Assembly (NCBI GenBank): GCA_023630585.1
Contig: CM042566.1
Coordinates: 12,840,754 to 12,904,753 of the forward strand
Direction of reading: 5' to 3'
DNA length: 64,000 nucleotides
Source of the DNA: Cranoglanis bouderius
Lineage: Eukaryota > Chordata > Actinopteri > Siluriformes > Cranoglanididae
Below are positions 27,748 through 41,500 of this stretch, in pieces (position 1 is the stretch's first letter; each line of letters starts with the position of its first letter). The notes under the pieces are model-generated. The model ran no database searches. It saw nothing but the letters and a program-made list of their open reading frames with translations, and had not been told where the DNA came from. The position numbers were made by a program, and so were the translations under genes.

Positions 27748-30700
27748 ATTTACTAAATGTTACTTCATTGACTCAGGACAGATGTACCATCAATGGTGGT
27801 GAATTTAAGCGCAGCAGCATTGAGTGTTTGCACACGATCAGCCTGTACGGTGATGTCCGCCTCCTGTAGAGTGTGTTTCTGCAGCAGGTCCTCCACCTCC
27901 AGCAGATGTTTCCCAAAGTCTTTAGAGAGCAGTTTCATCTGCACAAGACAAGATAATTTTACTACTGCTTCTACAGACAAAAGAGACAGCGCGACAGTTA
28001 CATAAACAATGTGCTAATTAATAAGTATGATATTGTCGTGGGTTCCATTCAGCATGCATGAACTGCCCGAAGCGCGAGCAGCACGCTCAACAGCCCGAAG
28101 AGCTTCCGGGTTTCATTGACACTGACTTTGTTTACGCCAACACGTATGTTTTGTTTTGATTTCTGTCCCGTCTCCGCCCCTGTTACTGTATGTCATTGGT
28201 TGCTTCCTAATGTCTCAGCTGTTCTGTGTGACCCTTGTTGATTACTTTGTATATTTAAACCCCTCGTGTGTCCGTGGTCCGTGTTCAGATGCGAAGTATT
28301 GTGTGTTTCTGCCAGACCCGTACCGAGCCTTTGATCATTGTTTCTCGTTTCATGGTTTTTGATCCTGTTTCCGTCCTCGCGTTATCGATTCTTGTCTAGC
28401 CCTGTTTATGTTGTTTGCAGATCGCCTAATCCCTTGCCTATTTTTGCCTACGTTTTTGCCTTCCTATTTGGATTTGTCTGCCTGCCTTTCTTTATAATAA
28501 ATCTCTTAACTGCATTTGAATCTGCCTATATTCTCATTACATGACAGATATTCTATTTCATGCTAGAAATTTAATGTATTAATTAATATTAATTGCACTG
28601 TTATATATAGACAACGGTAAAAAGTAACTTAAATGATTGAATAATATTAAATTACTGTATTATATTATAGACTGCTGGGACACAGATACATACACGGAAT
28701 GGCAATGTATTTAACCAATCTATATAAAATGTTTTTATAACTGATATTTTTATCATTCATAAAGAATATTATGTTTCTATCACACCTGCATCTCCTCCAT
28801 CCAGTCGATCATGTAGACCATCTCCTGGAAGGTTTTTTGCAGAGCTAGGTTTTTCTCCAGCCGTGTTTTTCGAGCCGTCACAAGCTCTTTCAGCAGATCC
28901 CACTGTTTCAGAATGTTGTCTTTCCTAGCCATAATACGCCTGATGTCGTAATATCCTTCGCTCTCCATCTCCATGGCCAGCTCCACCAGCGCACCCATGC
29001 GCTCCTCATATGACGAGATGTCAGCCTCGATCGCCTCGTGCTTCTTCATTGCTGCCTCCACTGCTGGCAGATCATAGCCAAAATTGTCCTGAAAGAAAAA
29101 TGCATTAAGAAATGAAGAAATATTATCAATATTTTGGTGCTCTCTGGAGGGATACATGTACAGTGGAAGCTTAACCGTACTCTGCAGTTTACTCCTCAAG
29201 AGCAGGTACACTGCTCAAAATGAACAATTTATAACAATTAACAGCAAAATCCTTAGAGAAAAATGCACATAAATATTAAAAGAATTTGTACCCCAATCCT
29301 ATAGCTCACATTCTCTATAGTCATTATGAGTGAATGGTTGTTATATGACTGCCATGTTTATCTTGAAATCAACAGATGAGTATAAACATTATCCTGATGG
29401 TAATGGATTTCCAAAAGCCATCGCCATGCTCAAGGCTTCTCATGTGTACAGGTGGCAGCGTAAGAATGAGACGGAGCGAATGGGACAACCGTTAAAATTG
29501 CTAACCAGTATTAACCAGTAAAATAAACGACCATACCATAAACCTGAAAACCTCTAATCATATTGCTATAGACAGAATACTGATTTACCTGGGAAACAAG
29601 CCGCTGGTTCTCATTAAGCCACGCCTGCCTCATGGTGGTTTTGTGATCAAACCGCTGAGCAAGTAGCTCCAGTTTCTCCTGACGAATCAGCTCTTTCCTT
29701 AAAGCCACACCCCTTTCATGTTCTGCCTTCTCTAGCCTTTCCCATGCCTTAAACAAAAAATAGATATCATTTTTAACTGTAAAGGAGCATTTAGGACAAC
29801 ACATTATAGTATATTTAAAACCCATACCCTACATTCCAGTTCTTTTTTAAAGCTCCCTTATCAATTTTTCCATTCTCCTTGTCCCTTTAGCCAATTTAAG
29901 GGTAGTACTTTATCAGCGCAAGTGAGGTCAGTTAGCTATTAGATTAGAGATCAAGTCAAATCACCTTGACTTCAGGACTACCAACCACAAAAAGATGGTA
30001 CTTTAACAGTAACCATCCTTTCTTCCATACATTTTCATATACACACACATAAACAGTTACTAACAGGGGCAGCTAGTATCAATGGGTTAGCAGGGCTAAG
30101 CTTCCTGTCTTTTAAAGGAAAGAAAACATTTTTTATCTCCATTTGGTCTTAATATTTTCCAGCCCTTTTCCATGATGCGTCTGTTATGCATCATCAGCAG
30201 TTGTGTTATATACTCAGTCACGGGTTTAATGAATATCAATAAGGTGGATTCCCCCCTCCCCAAAATGCCTTTGGAGGAGAAAGTAAAAGTAGATAGGTAA
30301 AGCACACACAATATGTGTGTTTGTGTAGTACTTTGCTCCAATATTATTTACATTTACATCACAGTCCTTATCCAGAGAGACTTACAGATTAATATTCTTC
30401 TTCTTCTTCTTCTTCTTCTTATTATTATTATTATTATTATTACTATCAATGAGATGTTGTAACATAATGTATTGCTCAACCCTAATAGTTTAATTTTCAA
30501 GTTATTAGATTTTAGACCTCCCATCTAATATCACCACCAGCCATCACTGGTTACTAGTTCTACCTTGTTGATGTCAGAAATGAGCTTTCCATCATGAGGC
30601 ACATATGGCTTCTGGTTGTTGGCTCTGAGTTTGCTTTGGATAGTAAAGAGCAGCACCTCAAGGTTCCCTTTCTCCTGGAACCTGCCAGAAAAAAAACAAC

Positions 30701-32490
30701 ACGTTTTCATAATTAACATGACTTACTAATACAATTAAAGTAAACATTTTCCAAACCATATATACAAAGTTGCACGCCACACCAGTATTAGACTGACACA
30801 GGAGTTTCTTTTTTCTTTTTTTCTTTTTATTTTACAATAGGGCCCATGCATTTTCTTTGTAGGAAATTGACTCCAAACAAATTGGAGTACAACATTTAAT
30901 AATAATAATAAATAATATTATTATCTAGCATTAGAAACTACTAGATAGTACTAGATAATAGCAATATCTTGTTATAATAATATTATTTGGTATTCATGAG
31001 GCTACCAAGTAGTATTAATGGCTAATGTAAACCTATACTGTGGAAAGACAACTCGAGTAATGAATACTGTTTTATACAATTACTATTATTGCCTAATTTT
31101 GGTGTGAAAGCAGCTACTATTGATGCTTTTAATACTACTATTTCAACAGACACAATACAGTCACAGTAAAAACAAACGTGTATTGACGTTACTCAGTAAG
31201 CCCAGTAAAATGTTGATAGTAGGTGCCTTTAGGCAAATGCTAGATAAAATAGTACTAGCTGATAAATGAGTGAAAAGAATGCTAACATTGGCTGCGCTAA
31301 AGTTAATGCTTTGGTGTGTTGCATACTTTATAGGCTTCTCAATGGTGCAGTAAGTTGTGAAGGCCTGCAGCTGTTGCTGTACTCCTGTTAGAGAGTTAGC
31401 AAACTTCTGGTTGCTAATGATGCTAATGGTTTTTTCAATCCACTCCAGCAGATCGGAGGCCAGAGCTTCATAACGCTGAATAACCTTCTCAGCTTCTATG
31501 GCGTTATCCAACACCTACAGGAAAAAAGACATCATCTCATTGTGGAATCATCATTTATAAGTAAGAATTTTGTGGTTAATGTCATATGAGTGTCATTAAC
31601 CTTACTGCCACTATGGTGCAATATATTTGTTTCTAAATTAGTGTAATAGGCTCAGTTTAAATATCAAACTAGTCAAAATGAATACATGTAGTGGGGCTTT
31701 TTTGTGTTTGTTTTTTGGAGAAATAAAATAGCCACAGCGATTAATTAATTTAAACGAAATTTAACCAAGATTTTCACTTGTTCAAAATATATTATAAATT
31801 TGAAAGTAGAAACTGAAAAAAACATATTTCTTGTGAGCTTTGCAATTTATAACATATCTGCTTGTCTTAAACATATTTTGCCCATCTATAACCGTGAATT
31901 TGTGAATATATCTGTGTGATGTAAAATAAATACAAATACCCTGGATATTAGTCCTCTCACCTTTCCAATTCTTTTGCCCTCTACTATAAGAGCTTTCATT
32001 TTGGAGAAGTAGTGGTAGTAGGACACAACGTATGTTATAATCGACTTCTCGTCTGGATTCTCAGTGTTCACATCTGAGAGATAAAATGTGTTAATTGTTA
32101 AGAAATAAAATAAGAAAGAAAACCTCACTTAATCAATTTAATGACAATATGTAGTGGGGTATAATATGTAGATGATTAAACTGTACCCTCTGGATCAAGA
32201 AGTTTAGTGAGTCCGAGATTCTGCTCAGCGATATTGAAGGCCTGCTGCAGATTGTGTGTGGCATTCGATCTGGTCAGCTTGTTAAATTCGATCAAATCAG
32301 GCCTGAAACAAGAATGATATTCATCTTAAATCAGTGATTTTTAGAAGAAGAGAAAAGCAATTGTGTGCATGTACTAAACATAAAATATTATATATTGTAG
32401 AAAATGAAATATACTAAAAAATTTAATATTTATGTCATGATAAGTTATCACAGTTCCAGTATTATGATTCCAATACAGCATTTATGCAAT

Positions 32491-32567
<77 letters not shown>

Positions 32568-35500
32568 GTGCATCTCAATAAATTAGAATGTCATGGAAAA
32601 GTTCATTTATTTCAGTAATTCAACTCAAATTGTGAAACTCGTGTATTAAATAAATTCAATGCACACAGACTGAAGTAGTTTAAGTCTTTGGTTCTTTTAA
32701 TTGTGATGATTTTGGCTCACATTTAACAAAAACCCACCAATTCACTATCTCAACAAATTAGAATATGGTGACATGCCAATCAGCTAATCAACTCAAAACA
32801 CCTGCAAAGGTTTCCTGAGCCTTCAAAATGGTCTCTCAGTTTGGTTCACTAGGTAAGCCACAAACATTCATTGCCAAAGAAGCTGGCTGTTCACAGAGTG
32901 CTGTATCCAAGCATGTTAACAGAAAGTTGAGTGGAAGGAAAAAGTGTGGAAGAAAAAGATGCACAACCAACCGAGAGAACCGCAGCCTTATGAGGATTGT
33001 CAAGCAAAATCGATTCAAGAATTTGAGTGAACTTCACAAGGAATGGACTGAGGCTGGGGTCAAGGCATCAAGAGCCACCACACACAGACGTGTCAAGGAC
33101 TTTGGCTACAGTTGTCGTATTCCTCTTGTTAAGCCACTCCTGAACCACAGACAACGTCAGAGGCGTCTTACCTGGGCTAAGGAGAAGAAGGACTGGACTG
33201 TTGACCAGTGGTCCAAAGTCCTCTTTTCAGATGAGAGCAAGTTTTGTATTTCATTTGGAAACCAGGGTCCTAGAGTCTGGAGGAAGGGTGGAGAAGCTCA
33301 TAGCCCAAGTTGCTTGAAGTCCAGTGTTAAGTTTCCACAGTCTGTGATGATTTGGGGTGCAATGTCATCTGCTGGTGTTGGTCCATTGTGTTTTTTGAAA
33401 ACCAAAGTCACTGCACCTGTTTACCAAGAAATTTTGGAGCACTTCATGCTTCCTTCTGCTGACCAGCTTTTTGAAGATGCCGATTTCATTTTCCAGCAGG
33501 ATTTGGCACCTGCCCACACTGCCAAAAGCACCAAAAGTTGGTTAAATGACCATGGTGTTGGTGTGCTTGACTGGCCAGCAAACTCACCACACCTGAACCC
33601 CATAGAGAATCTATGGGGTATTGTCAAGAGAAAAATGAGAAACAAGAGACCAAAAAATGCAGATGAGCTGAAGGCCACTGTCAAAGAAACCTGGGCTTCC
33701 ATACCATCTCAGCAGTGCCACAAACTGATCACCTCCATGCCACGCTGAATTGAGGCAGTAATTAAAGCAAAAGGAGCCCCTATCAAGTATTGAGTACATG
33801 TACAGTAAATGAACATACTTTCCAGAAGGCCAACAATTCACTAAAAATGTTTTCTTTATTGGTCTTATGAAGTATTCTAATTTGTTGAGATAGTGAATTG
33901 GTGGGTTTTTGTTAAATGTGAGCCAAAATCATCATAATTAAAAGAACCAAAGACTTAAACTACTTCAGTCTGTGTGCATTGAATTTATTTAATATACGAG
34001 TTTCACAATTTGAGTTGAGATACTGAAATAAACGAATTTTTCCACGACATTCTAATTTATTGAGATGCACCTGTATATTTTAATTCCTTTTATAGGGAAC
34101 AGAATTATGTGATTGCCTTCTCTCAGAAGAGCACATGCGATGCTTTTTCATATTGGTATTGGTACAAAAATACAGACCGCTGTCCTTTATCTCAGTGTCC
34201 AAAAATGCATCATACGTAGGTGGACTCCTCCTGAATGGAACGTTGGGATAATTATTACACTCACTGTCCACTTTATTAGGAACACCTGTACACCTGGCAG
34301 CAGCACAATGCATAAAATCAAGTAGATACCCGTCAAGGGCTTCAGTTAATGTTGACAGCAGATATCAGAATGGGGAAAAACATGTGATCTCTGTGACTGT
34401 GGCATGGTTATTGGTGCCATGTGTGGTGGTTTGAGTATTTCAGAAACTGCTGAGCTCCTGGGAAATTCACACACAACAGTCTTTAGAGTTTACACAAAAC
34501 AAAACAAAAAAAAAACATCCTGTGAGTGGAGGGTCTGCAGGCTGAAACACTTTGTTGATTAGAGAAATCAGAGGAAAATGACCAAACTGGTTTGAGCTGA
34601 TAGGAAATCTATAGTAACTCAAAGAAGCACACTTTACAACCATGGTGAGCAGAAAAGCATCTCAGAATGCACAATACATCAAAGCTGGAGGTGGATGTGC
34701 TACAACAGCAGAAGGCCCCATTCGTTTCCACTCCTGACATCCAAGAACAAGAATCTGAGGCTGTCATGGGCACAGACTCACCAAAACTGGAGAGTTGAAG
34801 ACTGGAAAAAGACCAGGTTATTTCCCCCCTAATCTTCAACTGTCCAGTTTGGGTGAGCCTGTTAGCCACAGTTAAAGTCACAGAGATCACACATTTTCTT
34901 CATTTTGATGTTTGATGTGAACATTGACTCTTGATCTGTATCTGCATGATATTATGCATTGCGCTGCTGCCACATGATTGGCTGATTGGATAACGGCATA
35001 AATGAGCAGGTGTACAGGTGTTCCTATTAAAGTGGACAGTGAGTGTATATTTTGATTTGTCCATAAAACAATGTCTTACATAGAATGAGCATGTGTTTTC
35101 CTGACCTGTGTCGATGAATAAGGGCATTGAAAGCCAATCCATCTCTCCAGCATGTGGTGAAATTGTGAATGTTCACTTCAGGATATCTGAAGACACACAT
35201 ACAGAAATACATTTGGTTACTTACAATACTAGTTGATTATATTGTAAATAATTTAATATTGGTCTTTATATTTTCCCATTGTTTTCTGGGAAACTGGCTA
35301 TAAGCCAAAACAAAAACCTTATTATTAACAAATTCTTATAGCTGTGGTTTCTACTTTTGCTGATCAATATACGTAACTGTCATGCCTTCCTCCAATAACA
35401 CCAATGTTGTTATAAAAATGGCACACATGAATACTTTATGCTGCACACTGTAGTAGAGTATAGTGTACACTACATACTATTTCTTGTAGTTTTATGCAGC

Positions 35501-38500
35501 ACAGTATGCTGTATGTGACAATTATCCTTATACGTACATATACACATGTACAGTACAGTTGAATGCTTTTCTTTGCAAATGCTGTTTGCATATGGTCAGT
35601 TGTGGTATAGCCTATGCCCCAAAGTTGTTGTAGTCCCTTAAAGTTTCATCAGGTGGGGGTTTTCCCCTGTATTCAAACCAGAAAGTGTTGGTCTAGAGAC
35701 TACTGTTCGTCACTGTTACAGGTTTGTAGTTTAAGAGCTAAATTTTTGATCTGGTTCCTTACAAAAGTGTCTCGTCATCTCTGCTCACAGTTATCATTTT
35801 AATAAAGCCAGCTGTTTCTGCTGTTCTTAAAAACTACTGCTGTAGTCCTGATTTTAGATCTCTTTGCCCTCAAAATGCAAAATTATTTTCAAATGGCTAA
35901 TAGATGCCCTATTTTAATATCTAATTTGTGTTTGGGTCAAATTTTGTTAACACACTACTCAGTACTTGCATAAATAAATGAAATTCTAATTACAACCCCT
36001 GGCAAAAATGATGGAATCACCACACTTAGAGGATGCTCACCCGGCTTTTTTACTTCGTAATAAATAAACAAATCACAGATCTGACACAAAACAATTTTTG
36101 TTTAATAGCTGAACATTCTGGCTTCGTGAAACATACCTTGAATAAATTTAACTAAATTATTTAAATTATTTTATTTAATGGCATATTTTTTTCCAAGTAA
36201 AAAATTATGGAATCACTCAATGTTGAGGAAAAAATTATGGAATCACCTTATAATTTGCATTTCTAAAACAAATACCAGCACAAGTCTAAAAATGCAAATT
36301 AGTCTCCAGTTAAAAAAGATCTGCTTACAGAGCTTTACCTTGGACTTTTTTAAAGGAAACATGGCCTCACCAAGAGAGTTGTCAATTGAAACAATGGAAA
36401 GGATTATAAAACTCTGTCAAGAAGTTAATCCAACGCGGAGTGTGGCAAAAGTTGTTGGTTTTTCCCAGTCAGCTGTGTCTAAAATTTGGTGCAAGTATAA
36501 ACAAAATGGGAAGGTTATAAAAGAAAAACATATGGATTGACCAAGAAAGACAGCAAACGTCAGAATAGAAAACTCAAAGCCTTGAAAATAGAAAATGCAC
36601 ACCAAAACGAATGGAAAACAAACAGGAGTCAATATTTTTGACAGAACTGTAAGAAATTAAATGGGATTTACATATAGAAAAGCCAATCTAAAACCAGCAC
36701 TAAAACCTAAACAGAAGAAAACATGGTTAGAGTGGTCTAAAGAGAAGCAATCGTGGAGTATGGATGATTGGATGAAAGTGATATTCAGTGATTAATCCAG
36801 AATCTGCATCGGCCAAGGAGATGATGCTGGAAGTTTTGACTGGTGCCGTTCTAATGAAACATATAAAGATGACTGTCTGAAGAACTCAATCAAATTTCCA
36901 CTCATTTATAATATGGGGTTGCATGTCAGGTAAAGGTCCAGGGGAGACCTCAACAATCAATGCACAGGTGTAATTTTGGACACTTTTCTCATTCCATTGA
37001 TAGAAAATAGGTTTGGTGGTGATGAAGTCATTTTTCAGGATGATAATGCATCTGGCCACAGAGCAAACAGTGTTAAAGCTTTTCTTTAGGAAAGGCATGT
37101 CAACTCAATGACATGGCCAGCAAACAGTCCGGGTCTCAATCCGACTGAATACCGTTGAGGACAGCCGGCAGCTTACTTCCACATTCCACGCTCTCATTCA
37201 CAAACCCGCTGGACTGATTCTTACATGGACTCAGCTTCGGAGGAGGTCATCCCGTGGACCTCTGACATGGGCAGGACAGGAGTGGAGGTCTCCTCGTGAA
37301 CCTCCAGCAGGGACGTGGCTTGGGTGGAGGTCCCCTCGTGGACCTCCAGCAGGAACAGGGCAGGAACGGAGGTCTCCTCAGCGGAGCGCCCTCCGGAGGT
37401 TTTCATAAGTAGTTTTTCGGCAGTTTTCATAAGTAGCGCGGAGAATGGAATGCGGAAGTCAGTCGTTCGCTTTGCGAACGACGCCGCGTGTGAGAGGTTC
37501 TCTAACAATGACAAGGCTCCATCCTGCAAAACTGAGCTGTCAACCGCTATTCACAAAAGGTGATGGAGAATATTGTTTTTCATTAGTGAGTCAATGAATT
37601 CAGGCTGTCATAAAATCCCAAGGAGGAGCAACAAAGTACTAATTGTGATTTTTTTTGTTGATGATTCCATAATTTTTTCCTCAAAATTGAGTGATTCCAT
37701 AATTTTTCCTCTGCTTGATCTGGAAAGAAAATATGCCATTAATTAAGACAATTTAATTGAATGTGTTTGAGGAAGCCAGATGTTTTAATTGAATGTTTCA
37801 CGAAGCCAGAATGTTCAGCTATTAAACAAAAATGGTTTTGTGTCAGATCTGTGATTTGTTTATTTACTAAAAAGTAAAAAAAAAAAAAAAAAAGCCAGGT
37901 GAGCATGCTCTAACTGTAGTGATTCCATAATTTTTGCCAGGGTTTGTATTCTCAGGCCAACTCCAGCCTCAGCCTTACTAAGGACATTCAATATAAGAAT
38001 AAGGCTCTATTGAAAAAAGTGGAATGTGGCTAAATGAAACACTCTGCTCTGTGTGCCAGTGACACTTAGTGATCTTGTTCTTTAGTTCATTCATTTAAAC
38101 ATTCACTCGGAGCATCACAGCAGCTTATCAGACACCTGAGTGGACCTACAACTTTATTATTCTGTGATAACGTATACATGGACTTGCCCATGAGAAAAAT
38201 GAGTCTCACCCTGCTGTTTTCATCTGGCACCACAGTAGCAGCGCATCTTTAGCCGAGCGTGTCTCCCTGTTGTCCTCTGTCTCAATTTTAATCACTTGGA
38301 TCTGTCGAAGAAAGTAATAATAATTCAAAAGTTGTAAAAGTTGTAATCACTGTAAATGCAAGGTGAGCATAAAAACTGCTGATATTCCTTGTGTGTGTGT
38401 TTTTTTTTTTTTTTAATCCCGCCACACCTTACCCTGAGGTGCTTTTTAGATACAGGAGGTTAACATAATAACAATGCACTCTACAAACAGCCAGATTCAG

Positions 38501-41500
38501 ATAGGAGTCAAAACAACACAAATTGTATTACCAGGTTATACTTTATAAATAGTAGATTTACATAAAAACTGGCCTCTAAGACTGTTAATCATATTTAATC
38601 AATGCAGTTATGCCACTAAAACCATGAGCATTCAGTATTAATCATCACATAACTACTGTTTTAATCAAATGGTTAAAAGTGTAAATGTGAGTAAACCACC
38701 TATATACCAGTCACCAAAAACTGAACATAAATTTTAAAAAAAAACAAACAAACTTGAATCTTGTCACCTACAGTCTAATTTAAAATGCCAAATGTTGGTA
38801 CCTCTGAAATGCTTCTTTTCTGCCTTTTTTCTCTTTCTCTTCCCTCTGTGTCCCTTCATATCTTTCTCCATCATTTCTTTCCCTCTGTGTCTCTCTGTCT
38901 GTCTTTCTCAGTCTTTCCCTCTCTATGCTGCAGTGTTTAAGCTTGACCTGCTGACTGAGCAGAGACACTGAACCGGCACTCAGAAGGGGAGGGGACGGTG
39001 AAGCGAGAGAAGCTACTTTAAATGAAATAAAGGGACAGAATGAACAGCGAAGAGGTGTTGAGAAGAACTGAGGGGAACTGATGAAAAGGATAGGAACAAG
39101 GAAAAAGAAAATGACTCAGAGGACACTTTCACAGTCACAGAGTTGAAAAGAATGAAAAGAAAAGATCAGTATTGGGTTTTGTTTTCACTTTTGGGAAACT
39201 GTTGCTCTCTTTTCTGCAACTTCTGAAGTTGCAGACTACGACTATAATCCTCAGTCCACAACCTCATCACATGTCCATCATTCAAACTCCTATTTCTGTT
39301 TTCAGTCGCCTGGTTACTAATGAAATTAATCTGTTTGCAATCACACTAGTCCCTTTAAATTACCCAGGCTCTCTGTGTAACTAAGTCTCACTGTGTTGAT
39401 TAGTGTTTTATGCATCTGCTTCTTGTTTACTGTTTTAGCTTTGTCAAGTGTTTATTAATCACCTGACTACTTGTCTGCTTCACACTTCTGAGTATTGCCT
39501 ACAGAAAACCTGCATTTTTAATATTACTGCCCTATTGCTCTAAACCTATTTCTTATCACATATGATACAAGTCTAATCAACTTAAAAGTACAAGGACAGA
39601 TGCATGCTTCATTCCATACACATAAAACACACACACACACACACATGCATGCACAGAGCAGTGGATCACACAGACTCTGCAGGAAACAGAATGGCAGCCA
39701 GAGATCAAATGACTCCAGCGGTGTTAAAAAAAAAAAAAAAGGACATCTACCACACACCCTTGAAACTAGATCAAACACAAACACTGACCGATAAATATGA
39801 CTACAGCATACTGCACTAAGAATAAACTAATGGACATAAACCCAACACGCCTTACAAAATCTGTTCAGTTCTTATTTGAAACTGCATTTATAAACAGACA
39901 CATATGTGGGCTTAAATACCATAATATGACCTCAAAAAAGAATGTACTATGTATTAATCTTAGTAGATTAGTACATAGTATAGACTGGTACTGGGGGCAC
40001 GTTTGCCTCACACCTGCGGGGTTGGGAGTTCGATTCCCACCTCCGCCCCGTGTGTGCAGTGCTTTCATGTTGTCCCCCTGCTTCGGGGATACTCCCCCAG
40101 GCCAAAGACATGTGTTGTAGGCTGTTTGGCATTTCCAAATTGTCCATAGTGTGTGAGTGTGTGTAAAATTGTGCCCTGTGATCGGGTGGCACATGCCTCA
40201 TGCCCTGAGTCACCTGGGATAGGCTCCAGGCTCCCTGCGACGCTGTGCAGGATAAGCGGTACAGAAAATGGATGGACGGATGGACAGACTGGTACTATGT
40301 AGGTTGGTTTGTATAACATGTGAAACTATCATAAAACATACAGTGAGGGAAAAAAGTATTTGATCCCCTGCTGATTTTGTACGTTTGCCCACTGACAAAG
40401 AAATGATCAGTCTATAATTTTAATGGTAGGTGTATTTTAACAGTGAGAGACAGAATAACAACAAAAAAATCCAGAAAAATACATTTCAGAAAAGTTATAA
40501 ATTGATTTGCATTTTAATGAGTGAAATAAGTATTTGACCCCTTCGACTTAGTACTTGGTGGCAAAACCCTTGTTGGCAATCACAGAGGTCAGACGTTTCT
40601 TGTAGTTGGCCACCAGGTTTGCACACATCTCAGGAGGGATTTTGTCCCACTCCTCTCTGCAGATCCTCTCCAAGTCATTAAGGTCTCGAGGTTGACGTTT
40701 GGCAACTCGAACCTTCAGCTCCCTCCACAGATTTTCTATGGGATTAAGGTCTGGAGACTGGCTAGGCCACTCCAGGACCTTAATGTGCTTCTTCTTGAGC
40801 CACTCCTTTGTTGCCTTGGCTGTGTGTTTTGTGTGTGATCATTAACAAGATCCTCCCGTGTAGTTCTGGGCTGATTCCTCACCGTTCTCATGATCATTGA
40901 AACTCCACGAGGTGAGATCTTGCATGGAGCCCCAGACCGAGGGAGACTGACAGTTATTTTGTGTTTCTTCCATTTGCGAATAATCGCACCAACTGTTGTC
41001 ACCTTCTCACCAAGCTGCTTGGTGATGGTCTTGTAGCCCATTCCAGCCTTGTGTAGGTCTACAATCTTGTCCCTGACATCCTTGGACAGCTCTTTGGTCT
41101 TAGCCATGGTGGAGAGTTTGGAATCTGATTGATTGATTGCTTCTGTGGACAGGTGTCTTTTATACAGGTAACAAGCTGAGATTAGGAGCACTCCCTTTAA
41201 GAGAGTGTTCCTAATCTCAGCTCGTTACCTGTGTAAAAGACACCTGGGAGCCAGAAATCTTGCTGATTGATAGGGGATCAAATACTTATTTCACTCAATA
41301 AAATGCAAATCAATTTATAACTTTTTTGAAATGTGTTTTTCTGGATTTTTTTGTTGTTATTCTGTCTCTCACTGTTAAAATACACCTACCATTAAAATTA
41401 TAGACTGATCATTTCTTTGTCAGTGGGCAAACGTACAAAATCAGCAGGGGATCAAATACTTTTTTCCCTCACTGTATCTGAACATTTGAATTTGGTCAGG

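Noticed and set aside
39600..39819. Small frames with HTHTHT runs
   Set aside because: Translations of the (CA)n run.
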